Origin: an uncultured Nitrosomonadaceae bacterium
GTDB taxonomy: Bacteria > Pseudomonadota > Gammaproteobacteria > Burkholderiales > Nitrosomonadaceae
Assembly (NCBI GenBank): GCA_905612245.1
Contig: CAJQRL010000027.1
Coordinates: forward strand, 1 to 41,472
Direction: 5' to 3'
Length of the DNA stretch: 41,472 nucleotides
The translations under genes and the position numbers were made by a program. Below, piece by piece: positions 22,981 through 30,976 of this stretch. Under the pieces are notes generated by a model, which was given only the letters and a program-made list of their open reading frames with translations, was not told the origin of the DNA and searched no databases. Numbering within the stretch: the first letter of the stretch is position 1; each line of letters begins with the position of its first letter.

Positions 22981-24513
22981 ATGAAATTAACCCCATCGGT
23001 GCGACATAATATCATTGCTAATTTTACTGGCAATGTATGGAGAGGCATATTTAATCTTGCCTTCATTCCAGTTTATATCAAATTGATGGGAGTAGAAGTA
23101 TACGGACTTCTTGGCGTCTTCATGTCATTAAGCGCCTTATTTGTTCTATTAGACATGGGGCTCAGTACTACTTTGAGTCGCGAATTGTCTAGATTATCTG
23201 TAATAGAAAATTCCGTACAGGAGTCGCGTAATTTAGTGCGGACTTTTGAGGTTGTTTACTGGTTGATTGGTATTGTAATTGGGGCAGCCGTGATAATTCT
23301 AGCCCCCTTAATTGCTGAATACTGGATTAATTCAGCTAACATCAGTACTGAAATAATTGAACAAACGCTACTTATCATGGGGATGCTGCTTGCATTTCAG
23401 TGGCCAAGGGCCATTTATATTGGTGGATTAGAGGGACTTCAACGACAGGTTTTGTATAACGTAATTAAAACCTTGTCAATGTTGGCGCGCCATATTGGGG
23501 CTGTATTAGTACTAATCTTTATTTCGCCCTCAATATTATATTTTTTCTATTGGCAGGCGTTTGTTGCATTAATCACCACAATAGTACTGGCAGTATATCT
23601 CTGGAAATCACTTCCTGAATCTAATAGTCGGAGTAAATTTGATAAAAATCTGTTTGTAAAAAACTGGAAATTTGTGTCAGGAGTGATGGGCATTTCGTTA
23701 GGGACTGTTCTATTGACTCAAATGGATAAAATAATTCTCAGTAAAATGCTTACACTAGAAGTATTTAGCTGCTATATGTTGGCGACGACTGTGGCAACTT
23801 TAACTATGGGCCTTGTGTCGCCTATTCACACTGCATTATTTCCAAGGCTCTCACAGCTTGTCGTAAAGAAAGATGAAGCTGGCATATCAGATTTATATCA
23901 TAGAGGATGTCAGTTGGCGTCAATCATCATATTGCCTATCTCAATTACGATGATCTTCTTCTCGAAAGAAATTCTTTCTACTTGGATTGGAGACCCAACA
24001 GTAGTTAATAATACTCATATGTTGTTAAGCTTATTAATTGTTGGAACTACAATTAAAGCTTATATGACATTGCCTTATACGTTACAGCTTGCACACGGGT
24101 GGACTAAATTAGCATTTTATAAAAATGTTGTCGCTGTGATTATTATCGTCCCATCAATGCTGTGGGCGGTGCAAATGTACCAAGGTATTGGAGCGGCTTG
24201 GGTACTGATTTTTCTTTATTTGGGATTATTGATTGTTGAAATTATAATAATGCATAAACGAATACTCAAAGGTAATATAAGAAAACGATACGATTATGAT
24301 GTATTAATGCCTCTTTTAATAGTTAGTATCATAGGATTAGCTGCGCACGAAATTCACGATATATTCCCAATAGATGTATCTGCGGTGATAACTGCACTAG
24401 TAGTAGTCTGTACACTTCTTTTCTCCTTTATGGCCTCTGCATGGTCAACAGGTAACCTAAATGGAAAAGTTATGTCGTTGCTAAAAATAAAAGAGCGAAA
24501 GAAAATAGTCTAA
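22981..24513 (+). CDS. Polysaccharide flippase (Wzx/MATE-like)
   Basis: This is a 510-residue integral membrane protein with about 12-14 hydrophobic helices, belonging to the lipid-linked oligosaccharide flippase superfamily. The N-terminal half, including FIPVYIKLMGVEVYGLLG and LLDMGLSTTLSREL, is characteristic. It would move undecaprenyl-linked sugars across the inner membrane. No glycosyltransferase or polymerase genes are nearby, so its glycan is unknown. The DNA is A+T-rich (68 G+C in the 180 bases 23041-23220). The ATG at 22981 is the only sensible start. Confidence 0.85.
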   Translation: MKLTPSVRHNIIANFTGNVWRGIFNLAFIPVYIKLMGVEVYGLLGVFMSLSALFVLLDMGLSTTLSRELSRLSVIENSVQESRNLVRTFEVVYWLIGIVIGAAVIILAPLIAEYWINSANISTEIIEQTLLIMGMLLAFQWPRAIYIGGLEGLQRQVLYNVIKTLSMLARHIGAVLVLIFISPSILYFFYWQAFVALITTIVLAVYLWKSLPESNSRSKFDKNLFVKNWKFVSGVMGISLGTVLLTQMDKIILSKMLTLEVFSCYMLATTVATLTMGLVSPIHTALFPRLSQLVVKKDEAGISDLYHRGCQLASIIILPISITMIFFSKEILSTWIGDPTVVNNTHMLLSLLIVGTTIKAYMTLPYTLQLAHGWTKLAFYKNVVAVIIIVPSMLWAVQMYQGIGAAWVLIFLYLGLLIVEIIIMHKRILKGNIRKRYDYDVLMPLLIVSIIGLAAHEIHDIFPIDVSAVITALVVVCTLLFSFMASAWSTGNLNGKVMSLLKIKERKKIV

Positions 24514-24838
24514 GCTGCCAATATTTTTTTAGGTTCTTAGTGTCCGTATTTAGAACCTGAAATTCAGAAATTCAGAGAACCCTTTATTCTGGCAGTCTAT
24601 AAAAAGATGCGGGTCCATGCGGCCCTGTTCTTCCAATGAAAAAATTCAATGCTACTCATCAAAATATACTTTACACTTTCAATACGAGTAATTAGATAGA
24701 AATCAATAATAGGTCATTAGTTTCTATCTAATTTGGATTCTGAAAGAGTGTTAGGTAGTGAATCATTAATTGAGAGTTTCCCGTACAAGGGAAAAAGAAT
24801 TCATCGATATAATGGGCGCTTATGAAAAGGTTAAGTGT
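24514..24838. other. Intergenic region with inverted repeats
   Basis: This region follows the flippase stop. It contains AGGTTCT/AGAACCT arms at 24531-24537 and 24552-24558, with no T-run, and a longer inverted repeat described separately at 24690-24733. No credible gene was found, apart from weak alternative starts of the next gene (TTG 24770, ATG 24812). Confidence 0.5.
24690..24733. repeat. 13-base perfect inverted repeat
   Basis: AATTAGATAGAAA (24690-24702) and TTTCTATCTAATT (24721-24733) are exact reverse complements separated by 18 bases. There is no T-run after it, so it is not an ordinary terminator. It lies about 110 bases upstream of the transporter start and could be an operator or an RNA hairpin. 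Confidence 0.7.
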
Positions 24839-26470
24839 ATGACTAATAATCCCATTTGGCGATGGATCGACGATACGTTTCTTGACCTTGGGAGACAGTT
24901 CCGCTGGACTTACCTGCCCCCACTTATGGTGTATCTTGCAGCAGGCGTATCCGGGCTGACGGCCATCGTGGGCACTTTTTTTATCAAAGATTATCTTGAT
25001 CTTTCCGCCGCTTTCCTCGCCGGACTAGCATTTTGGGCGGGAATTCCATGGACACTAAAAATGCCGCTTGGCCATCTGGTTGACCTGATTTGGCGCCAAA
25101 AAGCAATCCTGGTCTATATCGGCGCGAGCCTGATCGCGCTCAGTATAGGGATCATGTACGGGATCATCGCTCACACCGAGATGATGGGTGAGATCATGAA
25201 AGTTGAGGTCTGGTTCGTGATTGCCACCCTGCTCGCACCGACCGGATACGTCGTGCAGGACGTAGTTGCAGACGCAATGACTGTAGAGGCTGTACCAACA
25301 ATAGACGAGCATGGAAATCCTTACTCGGATAGCGAAATCAAGATGATGCACACCACGATGCAGACCCTTGGACGCGTTGCAATCATTGGTGGCTTGATCG
25401 CAGTATCCTTGTTAAACATCACTATGTTTAAGGGTGTCGAGAACATGTCCGAGGAGATGAAAGTCGCCATTTATGCAGACATATACTTGCTGGCACTAAT
25501 TATTCCGGCTGTTTCGATCGTTGGCGTTATTCTCGCCGCCTATCTGCTTAAACGTCGTGCCCGCGAGCTGCATGAACAAGGTCACGATAGTGAAAGTGTT
25601 GATAAAATACTTTTTGCTCCCGCTGGCGAAACACATCCAAACTGGTGGATACTTGGTGGCAGCATTATCTTTGCTGCATTCACGCTGATCATGGGCATCA
25701 GCGAGGTGCCATTGGCACAAGAAATCATCTTTTTGGGATCGATGAGCATAATTTTATTCGTGATGTATCGGTTGCTACTCGAACTTGATCCTGGCGTACG
25801 TAAGATGCTGGTAGGAACAGCAGTAATTATCTTTGTATTTCGCGCAGTTCCCTTACATGGTCCTGGCCTTCTTTGGTTCGAGGTCGACGTGCTCAAATTC
25901 GATCAACACTTTCTTTCCATATTGTCTCTGATTGCTTCGGTCCTCGCACTTCTCGGCATGGTATTGCTACGGCCAATGATGGCAAAGCGTTCTATTGGTT
26001 TCGTAGTTGTGATCCTAACGATCGCTGGGGGCATTCTCTCGTTACCCAACATCGGTCTTTATTACGGGGTACATGAGTGGACAGCCGCGCACACTGGGGG
26101 TGTCGTCGATGCGAGATTTATAGCCGTTATCGATACAGCGATGGAATCTCCGCTTGGCCAAATCGCTATGATCCCGATGCTAGCTTGGATTGCAAAAAAT
26201 GCACCTCCGCATCTTAAAGCCACATTTTTTGCGGTGATGGCATCCTTCGTTAATCTCGCATTATCGGCCTCTAGTCTCGGGACCAAGTATTTAAATGAGA
26301 TTTATCTAGTTACTCGGGAAGTTCGTGATCGTGCCACTGATGTTATCAAGTCCGTAGCAGATTACAGTGAACTAGGCTGGCTTATGATCATAGTCGCGAT
26401 AATTTCCTTGCTGGCACCGTTACTGACGGTCGCTCTGATCCAGCGCTCAGCGCTGCGCACCCAGCAATAA
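24839..26470 (+). CDS. BT1-family (folate/biopterin type) membrane transporter
   Basis: This is a membrane protein of about 543 residues with roughly 12-14 hydrophobic helices. The motifs FWAGIPWTLKMPLGHLVD and VVQDVVADAMTVE match the BT1 branch of the major facilitator superfamily, known for folate and biopterin transport in kinetoplastids, cyanobacteria and plants. The substrate here is unknown. The ATG at 24839 has AAAAGG eight bases upstream; an ATG at 24812 or TTG at 24770 would extend it. It is richer in G+C than its neighbours (93 of 180 bases at 25021-25200, against 68 of 180 in the flippase), which suggests acquisition by transfer. Confidence 0.82.
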   Translation: MTNNPIWRWIDDTFLDLGRQFRWTYLPPLMVYLAAGVSGLTAIVGTFFIKDYLDLSAAFLAGLAFWAGIPWTLKMPLGHLVDLIWRQKAILVYIGASLIALSIGIMYGIIAHTEMMGEIMKVEVWFVIATLLAPTGYVVQDVVADAMTVEAVPTIDEHGNPYSDSEIKMMHTTMQTLGRVAIIGGLIAVSLLNITMFKGVENMSEEMKVAIYADIYLLALIIPAVSIVGVILAAYLLKRRARELHEQGHDSESVDKILFAPAGETHPNWWILGGSIIFAAFTLIMGISEVPLAQEIIFLGSMSIILFVMYRLLLELDPGVRKMLVGTAVIIFVFRAVPLHGPGLLWFEVDVLKFDQHFLSILSLIASVLALLGMVLLRPMMAKRSIGFVVVILTIAGGILSLPNIGLYYGVHEWTAAHTGGVVDARFIAVIDTAMESPLGQIAMIPMLAWIAKNAPPHLKATFFAVMASFVNLALSASSLGTKYLNEIYLVTREVRDRATDVIKSVADYSELGWLMIIVAIISLLAPLLTVALIQRSALRTQQ

Positions 26471-26551
26471 GCTGAAATTAAGTATGGATTATATGGGGAT
26501 AGTTTTTGGCACTGAATAAATAAGAAGGTAATTTAGTAAGAGTAGGCGTTA

Positions 26552-27025
26552 TTAATCTTTTGCCTTATTCAAAATCTCAGTTATTTCTATTTTCTTACCT
26601 AGCTGCTCAATAGCAATTGAGTCATACAGAGCGAGTATACGTTTTAATTCAGTAGCTATAAATTCGTCGTCTGTATCATTATTTTCTTCTCCCAAGCCAC
26701 AGAACCGCCCTATATCGGCCAGGTCTTTTGTGACAGGCCATTCTTTGTCAGCCGGTGTTTTTGATATAACCAATCGTAACGCAGTCGCTATCCAATCGTC
26801 ATGTTCGCCTGATGGCGTGCCAGCCAGCCCTGGCTTTACCTCTTCGGTACCATGAAGACCGAATGCTAGGTCAAGGCTTTTCTCCTTACCTTCAACATAC
26901 GATTGGATACAATCGGCGGCCCAGGACAAGGTATCATCTCCCGGTAATAATGAGGATTGCATATTTAAAAAGGTTCCTACGCTAGCCAAGTCTTCCTGAA
27001 TTTCTTCTTTACTTTTGGGCTTCAT
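26552..27025 (-). CDS. Unrecognised acidic protein coupled to ppa
   Basis: I do not recognise this 157-residue protein. It is acidic, has no signal peptide or membrane segment, and is probably all-helical. An Asp-Asp helix pattern recurs three times: after D30-D31 (TLSWAADCIQSYV), after D76-D77 (WIATALRLVIS) and after D119-D120 (EFIATELKRILA). DLASVGTFL (12-20) and DLADIGRFC (101-109) are similar, suggesting an internal duplication. Its ATG overlaps the ppa stop by four bases, so it is translated together with pyrophosphatase and could act with it, but no function is claimed. Confidence 0.8.
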   Translation of the reverse strand: MKPKSKEEIQEDLASVGTFLNMQSSLLPGDDTLSWAADCIQSYVEGKEKSLDLAFGLHGTEEVKPGLAGTPSGEHDDWIATALRLVISKTPADKEWPVTKDLADIGRFCGLGEENNDTDDEFIATELKRILALYDSIAIEQLGKKIEITEILNKAKD

Positions 27026-27558
27026 AATTTGACAGTTTTTGCGCGGTTGATAGATTCTTCAATAAACCTGACAGCTTCGCTCGCATTTTCCCACCCATCT
27101 AGTTCCACCCATTTATCTGCTTCTAGATCTTTGTAATGGGTAAAGAAATGTGAAATTTGCTCCAGAAGGATATCTGGCAAATCAGAATATTGTTTTACAC
27201 TGGTATAGTACGGATGCAGCGCATCTATGGGAACAGCAAGGATTTTTTCATCGAGGCCTTTCTCATCTTTCATTTTTAGCACCCCAATTGGGCGTGAACG
27301 CACAACAGAGCCAGAGATGAATGCCACGTTACTAGCCACTATTACATCAATCGGATCGCCATCTTCTGAAAGTGTATGTGGTATGAAACCATAATTACAA
27401 GGATAGCGCATCGAAGTATGCATAATACGATCTACAAATAGGGCACCTGACTCTTTATCCATCTCATACTTAACGGGCTCTTTGCCCAGCGGGACCTCGA
27501 TGATTACATTAATGTCCCATGGGGGCGCGGTGCCAATTTGTATTTTTCTTATATCCAT
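27022..27558 (-). CDS. ppa: Inorganic pyrophosphatase (family I)
   Basis: This enzyme hydrolyses pyrophosphate and so drives biosynthetic reactions. It has 178 residues, the usual bacterial length. The metal-binding signature DGDPIDV is present. YEMDKESGALFVDR, RYPCNYGFIP and the later HYKDLE complete the active-site set. CAGGAAATGAT lies just upstream of its ATG. It is the first gene of a two-gene unit with the overlapping unknown gene downstream. Confidence 0.95.
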   Translation of the reverse strand: MDIRKIQIGTAPPWDINVIIEVPLGKEPVKYEMDKESGALFVDRIMHTSMRYPCNYGFIPHTLSEDGDPIDVIVASNVAFISGSVVRSRPIGVLKMKDEKGLDEKILAVPIDALHPYYTSVKQYSDLPDILLEQISHFFTHYKDLEADKWVELDGWENASEAVRFIEESINRAKTVKL

Positions 27559-27647
27559 ATCATTTCCTGAGAGTTCTTAGGTTAAGAAGTGCATCTCAGG
27601 TATCTGTAGAATAAAATAACTCCTGGGCAGGCAGCTTCAGAAAGGAT

Positions 27648-27953
27648 TTACTTGGGCTTACTGTTCTCTAATATATATTTAGCTAGCCGCTCCCCTGATT
27701 CACCCTTAATATTTGGGAAGGCAGGCATAGACATACTACCAGATTGGATTTGTTTTAGAATAGCCTCTTTACTTGCTTTATTTGAGCTGAGTCGTATAAC
27801 AGCATCAACTTCTGGCTTATGGCATTTAGTGCAGTTAAGATTGAATATTTCTTCCCCACTAATCGTACTTGATGGAGTGTAGGTATCAGTTTTTGAACAG
27901 CCAGCTAAAGTAATAAGTGCACAACTCACTAAGATTACAGATATTTTTTTCAT
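27648..27953 (-). CDS. Lipoprotein monohaem cytochrome c
   Basis: This is a 101-residue class I-like cytochrome c. The signal sequence ends in a lipobox, LAGC, with C19 as the lipid-modified residue, so the protein should be anchored in a membrane facing the periplasm. One haem site, C41-TK-C44-H45, is present, and M74 or M76 (MSMPAFP) is the likely sixth ligand. The length is close to cytochrome c5/c8-type carriers. It could pass electrons to a periplasmic enzyme; nirK is 2.5 kb away, but no direct link is shown. Confidence 0.9.
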   Translation of the reverse strand: MKKISVILVSCALITLAGCSKTDTYTPSSTISGEEIFNLNCTKCHKPEVDAVIRLSSNKASKEAILKQIQSGSMSMPAFPNIKGESGERLAKYILENSKPK

Positions 27954-28152
27954 TTTCTATAGGCCAGTTTATATTATCCGAGAATTGAGAATTGGTTTTT
28001 TTGTCAAACTTTGAGGATAAGATGATGTATCCATAGCTTATAATATTAACATTAATTGTTGTTTAGTTCTGTAGGGATTCATACGGGTTATGTTAAGCCT
28101 TTTGAATATATAACGAGGAGAAGCTGGGGACGGGAGGTCATGGTAAAATTGC

Positions 28153-28198
28153 CTAATGAAAGCAATAAATACAGAACCGCTCATTAGTCTTATTGCTT
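28153..28198 (+). repeat. Interleaved inverted repeats (possible pseudoknot)
   Basis: CTAATGA (28153-28159) is complementary to TCATTAG (28181-28187). AAGCAATAA (28160-28168) is complementary to TTATTGCTT (28190-28198). The order A-B-A'-B' means the two stems either exclude each other or form a pseudoknot in RNA. Both loops are 21 bases. Confidence 0.6.
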
Positions 28199-28322
28199 AA
28201 TAAACGTAATGGGATTTTTCAAAAGTACCCGCATTATAAGGATCGATAAAAAAACCTTAGTCAGAAATTAGCATACTAGAATTCATATGGACCATTATGC
28301 TGGCTTCTATTTTTAGAACTTG

Positions 28323-28338
28323 TAAGATAATTATCTTA
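28323..28338. promoter_or_regulatory. 16-base palindrome, possible Fur-like operator
   Basis: TAAGATAA-TTATCTTA is a perfect palindrome about 48 bases upstream of the DUF3460 gene. The overlapping 19-mer from 28326 matches 14 of 19 positions of the classical Fur box GATAATGATAATCATTATC. The A+T-rich background weakens this. Confidence 0.35.
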
Positions 28339-28385
28339 ATTATGTTACAGTTTTCTTTCTTTTTATTAAAATGTAAAAATACATT

Positions 28386-28574
28386 ATGGATATGTACGAA
28401 TCTGAGCATACTAAATTTATGCGGGAGCTCTTCAATAAAAGACCAGAATTAGCTGAGAAACAGAAAGAAGCGCGCGCTATTTGGTGGGATAAGAAACTTG
28501 ATAAAGAGGAGCGCAAACGTTTCAAAGATTCAAGTATTTCGCAGAAATCTTATGTCTATTTTGGGCAGAAATAA
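28386..28574 (+). CDS. DUF3460 family protein
   Basis: This is a 62-residue protein matching the small betaproteobacterial DUF3460 family, with MYESEHTKFMRELF at the start, ARAIWWDK in the middle and a KSYVYFGQK ending. It is soluble and charged, with no known function. ATG 28386 and ATG 28392 (MYES, the usual family N-terminus) are both possible starts. It stands alone, with a palindrome upstream. Confidence 0.88.
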   Translation: MDMYESEHTKFMRELFNKRPELAEKQKEARAIWWDKKLDKEERKRFKDSSISQKSYVYFGQK

Positions 28575-28919
28575 TCAAAAATAAAATTTCGTGAGAAATG
28601 GAATAGAGATATCTTGTATACTTATTTAAAATTTACAACGCCTTTTTAGGCGGGTCACTGTTCTGAATTCATTCTAGTTTCATTTCCTGATATTTAATAA
28701 GTTGTTCCTTGTTCTAATTTTGGCGGGAGCTGATAGTAACGCGCTAACATAGGCCTACACACGATCGATGGTTAAGCCATTATTTGGTATTTCGTAACAA
28801 ATTTCTACGAATAATTTGCCAAAAGACAAAGTAATGGAAGTATTGTTTTTTAGAGCATTGCATAGGAATAGTAAAGATGGGCCGGCGCTTGACTAAAAAA
28901 TTAAAACAGCGGAATAATT
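28575..28919. other. Intergenic region before the acyl carrier protein gene
   Basis: This 345-base region holds a small hairpin (CGCCT-TTTT-AGGCG, 28639-28652) without a downstream T-run, and a 6-base dyad TTCGTA/TACGAA at 28791 and 28806. No gene, promoter or known RNA family could be supported. Confidence 0.45.
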
Positions 28920-29171
28920 ATGGATAATCTTGATAAAGTGAGAGATATTTTATCTGATGCGCTCGGGTTAGGTGAGCGAAAATATTCTATAACGGCTGAA
29001 TCAAATTTACTCGGAAGTATTCCTGAATTAGACTCGATGGGAGTTGTTAGTGTGATTACTGCGTTAGCAGAGCATTTTGACATCACGATTAACGACGATG
29101 AAATTAGTGCTAAGACCTTCGAGACCTTGGGTAGTCTTGCTTCCTTTGTTGAGCAGAAGTTAGCAAAATAA
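28920..29171 (+). CDS. Orphan acyl carrier protein
   Basis: This 83-residue acyl carrier protein has the phosphopantetheine attachment serine S39 in ELDSMGVV. It is not the housekeeping AcpP, because the surrounding sequence differs and no fab genes are nearby. Similar stand-alone carriers occur in exosortase/PEP-CTERM and polysaccharide loci and in some nonribosomal systems. It has no obvious partner here: the nearest acyl-activating enzyme is the acyl-CoA ligase 2.3 kb away on the other strand, beyond nirK and yciA. Confidence 0.9.
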   Translation: MDNLDKVRDILSDALGLGERKYSITAESNLLGSIPELDSMGVVSVITALAEHFDITINDDEISAKTFETLGSLASFVEQKLAK

Positions 29172-29344
29172 AAAGGTTTGCTAGAAATTGTTCTGACGAA
29201 CCATTTGTCTTTATCATGACCCTTATCCTTTCAGCTGTAAGCCCTTTGCCCTATTCCTACTTCTAATCTTGGCTTCTCTACAGCCTGTTGGTAAGAACTA
29301 AAATTTAGCTTCTAGTAGTCGGTATGTGTATTGTGTCCATATAA

Positions 29345-29380
29345 AAAAACGGCTTCAACCATATGGCTGAAGCCGTTTTT
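29345..29380. terminator. Bidirectional terminator between ACP gene and nirK
   Basis: AAAAACGGCTTCA (29345-29357) and TGAAGCCGTTTTT (29368-29380) form a 13-base-pair stem. It gives five T's on the plus strand and seven on the minus strand. It sits 20 bases after the nirK stop and 174 bases after the ACP gene stop, so it is mainly the nirK terminator. Confidence 0.9.
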
Positions 29381-29399
29381 ATAAAGCAAAGGTCTTTAC

Positions 29400-30485
29400 T
29401 TATTTTTTAGATATAGGACCTGGTGCTTTGGTTTGTTCCATTACTTCGTTGTCCCATTCACCTTCAACCATCATATGAGCAGCTGCACCTAGCAGAACTG
29501 CCTCAATCAGGTTGTGACTGAGATAAACGTATAGGCCTGGTTGCACAAACTGGTATCCGGCTGCACTAGCAGATCCACCTGGAACGAACCAAGTTTCATA
29601 GTTAGTGGTAGGAGTATCAGCGAATGAACCACCTTGCCATACTAAGTCAGCATGACCACCGATCAGATGCGGGCGGGAATCACGATTAGCTTGAGAATGG
29701 ATGAAAAGAACTTTTTCGCCCACTTTGCCTTTGAGTGCATTATCACCCGTTAGCGCGCCTGCGGTGCCGTTGAAGACAACATGGCTTGGAACGAGTCCCT
29801 TTGATACTTCTAGCATGTCGGCCATACCTTCGAGTGGCTGTGCATATTCTTTGTACTTTCCATCTTTATCTTTAGGAAGATATAGATCCTGTTCACCTAT
29901 GTAATAGGCACGGTCATAATGCCAAGGCTTGCCTTTAGCATCTGTCAGTCCTTTACGAGGAAGGATCATGATAGCGCCGTTCATTCCAGAAATGGTATGG
30001 AAAGGAATCATGGTTCCGCCTGGAGCACAATGGTAGACAAATACGCCTGCTTTCATTGCTTTCCAAGTTAGAACAACTTCTTCACCAGGAGCTACTTTAT
30101 CTTTCATTGCGCCACCTAATGCACCGGTTGCAGCATGGAAATCTAGGTTATGTGACATTGTGTTGCTTTTTGGATTAACTAGAGTCATTTCAACCCAGTC
30201 GCCTTCATGTGCAACAATCATAGGAGCAGGTACTGAACCATTGAATGTTAATGCCCAATAGCTTGCATTGGCATCAGCTTTCATTAGTTTTTCTTCTACT
30301 ACTAAACGAATAGCAACAACCTTAGGCTTTCCTTTAGCTACCTGATTATGCTTAGGTAGAAATGGAGGAGCAACTAAGTCTTGTACTACGCGAGGAGTTC
30401 CTGCAGGGGCATTAGCCATAACCTGAGTCGCTCCAAAGCACAGAAGACTCACGCCTACAAGTGATTTAAGTAATGTTTTGTTCAT
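29400..30485 (-). CDS. nirK: Copper nitrite reductase NirK
   Basis: This periplasmic enzyme reduces nitrite to nitric oxide. It has 361 residues including a signal peptide (MNKTLL to about residue 25, ending VMANA). All copper ligands are present by motif: type 1 H112, C153, H163 and M168; type 2 H117, H152 and H324. The catalytic D115 is in SHNLDFHA and the catalytic histidine is in RPHLIGGH (H273). The start at 30485 is chosen because GGAG lies five bases upstream and the signal peptide follows; an upstream in-frame ATG would add 15 non-signal residues. A strong terminator follows. Its promoter region carries two RegA-like boxes. Confidence 0.96.
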   Translation of the reverse strand: MNKTLLKSLVGVSLLCFGATQVMANAPAGTPRVVQDLVAPPFLPKHNQVAKGKPKVVAIRLVVEEKLMKADANASYWALTFNGSVPAPMIVAHEGDWVEMTLVNPKSNTMSHNLDFHAATGALGGAMKDKVAPGEEVVLTWKAMKAGVFVYHCAPGGTMIPFHTISGMNGAIMILPRKGLTDAKGKPWHYDRAYYIGEQDLYLPKDKDGKYKEYAQPLEGMADMLEVSKGLVPSHVVFNGTAGALTGDNALKGKVGEKVLFIHSQANRDSRPHLIGGHADLVWQGGSFADTPTTNYETWFVPGGSASAAGYQFVQPGLYVYLSHNLIEAVLLGAAAHMMVEGEWDNEVMEQTKAPGPISKK

Positions 30486-30633
30486 GTTTTCTCCAAAAAA
30501 AAATCTGTTAAATGTATCTAGATATTGCAACTAATAAGCCTCAATAGGTTCAGAGGGGAGCTTGTTCTAACTTTACTAAAAAGAACTGGCTTCTGAAGCA
30601 AAATCAACTTTAAAATTAAAAGAAGCAACGCGT

Positions 30634-30662
30634 AATATACATAATCATATAAAGTTTGTCTA
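30634..30662 (-). promoter_or_regulatory. Predicted sigma-70 promoter of nirK
   Basis: On the minus strand, TAGACA (30662-30657) and TATATT (30639-30634) are separated by exactly 17 bases. The predicted start is near 30627, giving a leader of about 140 bases. The two RegA-like boxes are centred at about -51 and -101. Confidence 0.6.
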
Positions 30663-30669
30663 GAAAAAA

Positions 30670-30686
30670 AGTGACGCTTTGTCGCA
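30670..30686. promoter_or_regulatory. RegA-like box, nirK proximal
   Basis: AGTGACG-CTT-TGTCGCA, read on the plus strand, keeps GNGRCR and GNCGC of the RegR-type consensus. It lies eight bases upstream of the predicted nirK -35, a position typical of class I activation. Confidence 0.6.
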
Positions 30687-30719
30687 CCAGTCTTAAGCAT
30701 ACAAAATTTATCGAAAAAA

Positions 30720-30736
30720 TGTGACAAATTGTCGCA
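30720..30736. promoter_or_regulatory. RegA-like box, nirK distal
   Basis: TGTGACA-AAT-TGTCGCA differs at only one base from the box upstream of regBA (TGTGGCA-AAT-TGTCGCA). It is centred 50 bases from the proximal nirK box, close to five helical turns, in the same orientation. Confidence 0.62.
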
Positions 30737-30976
30737 CCCATGCAGCTTTAATTATGAGACGTGGATATTCATATTAAGTTTCATAATATCTTAAATATTT
30801 CTCTGTTCCGGCCCCGGCCCCAGTACACGTTGTGACCATCCCGTATCTTTCTCTTATGCCGTAGTAAGCCTATTGTGTCGTCGTAAAATAGGTAGTATAT
30901 TATTGTTTTTAAAAGGTTTTTGAGGATATCTTCGACATTAGCGTTTCGGTTCGTTCTGTTTGATTCGGTTTTTATA

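Larger units (their letters stand above)
27954..28385. other. Divergent intergenic region with RNA- and DNA-type dyads
   Basis: This 432-base region lies between cytochrome c and the DUF3460 gene. It contains an interleaved inverted-repeat element (28153-28198) and a 16-base palindrome (28323-28338), both listed separately. A 15-codon ORF from ATG 28140 to TAG 28185-28187, with GGGAGG two bases before it, overlaps the first element. No larger gene is visible. Confidence 0.5.

Noticed and set aside
21980-26470. Genomic island integrated at tRNA-Arg
   Set aside because: No integrase and no second copy of the tRNA 3' end were found in the window.
30486-30660. FNR or NsrR site at nirK
   Set aside because: Only a TTGAT half-site is visible on the minus strand; no matching second half at the right spacing.
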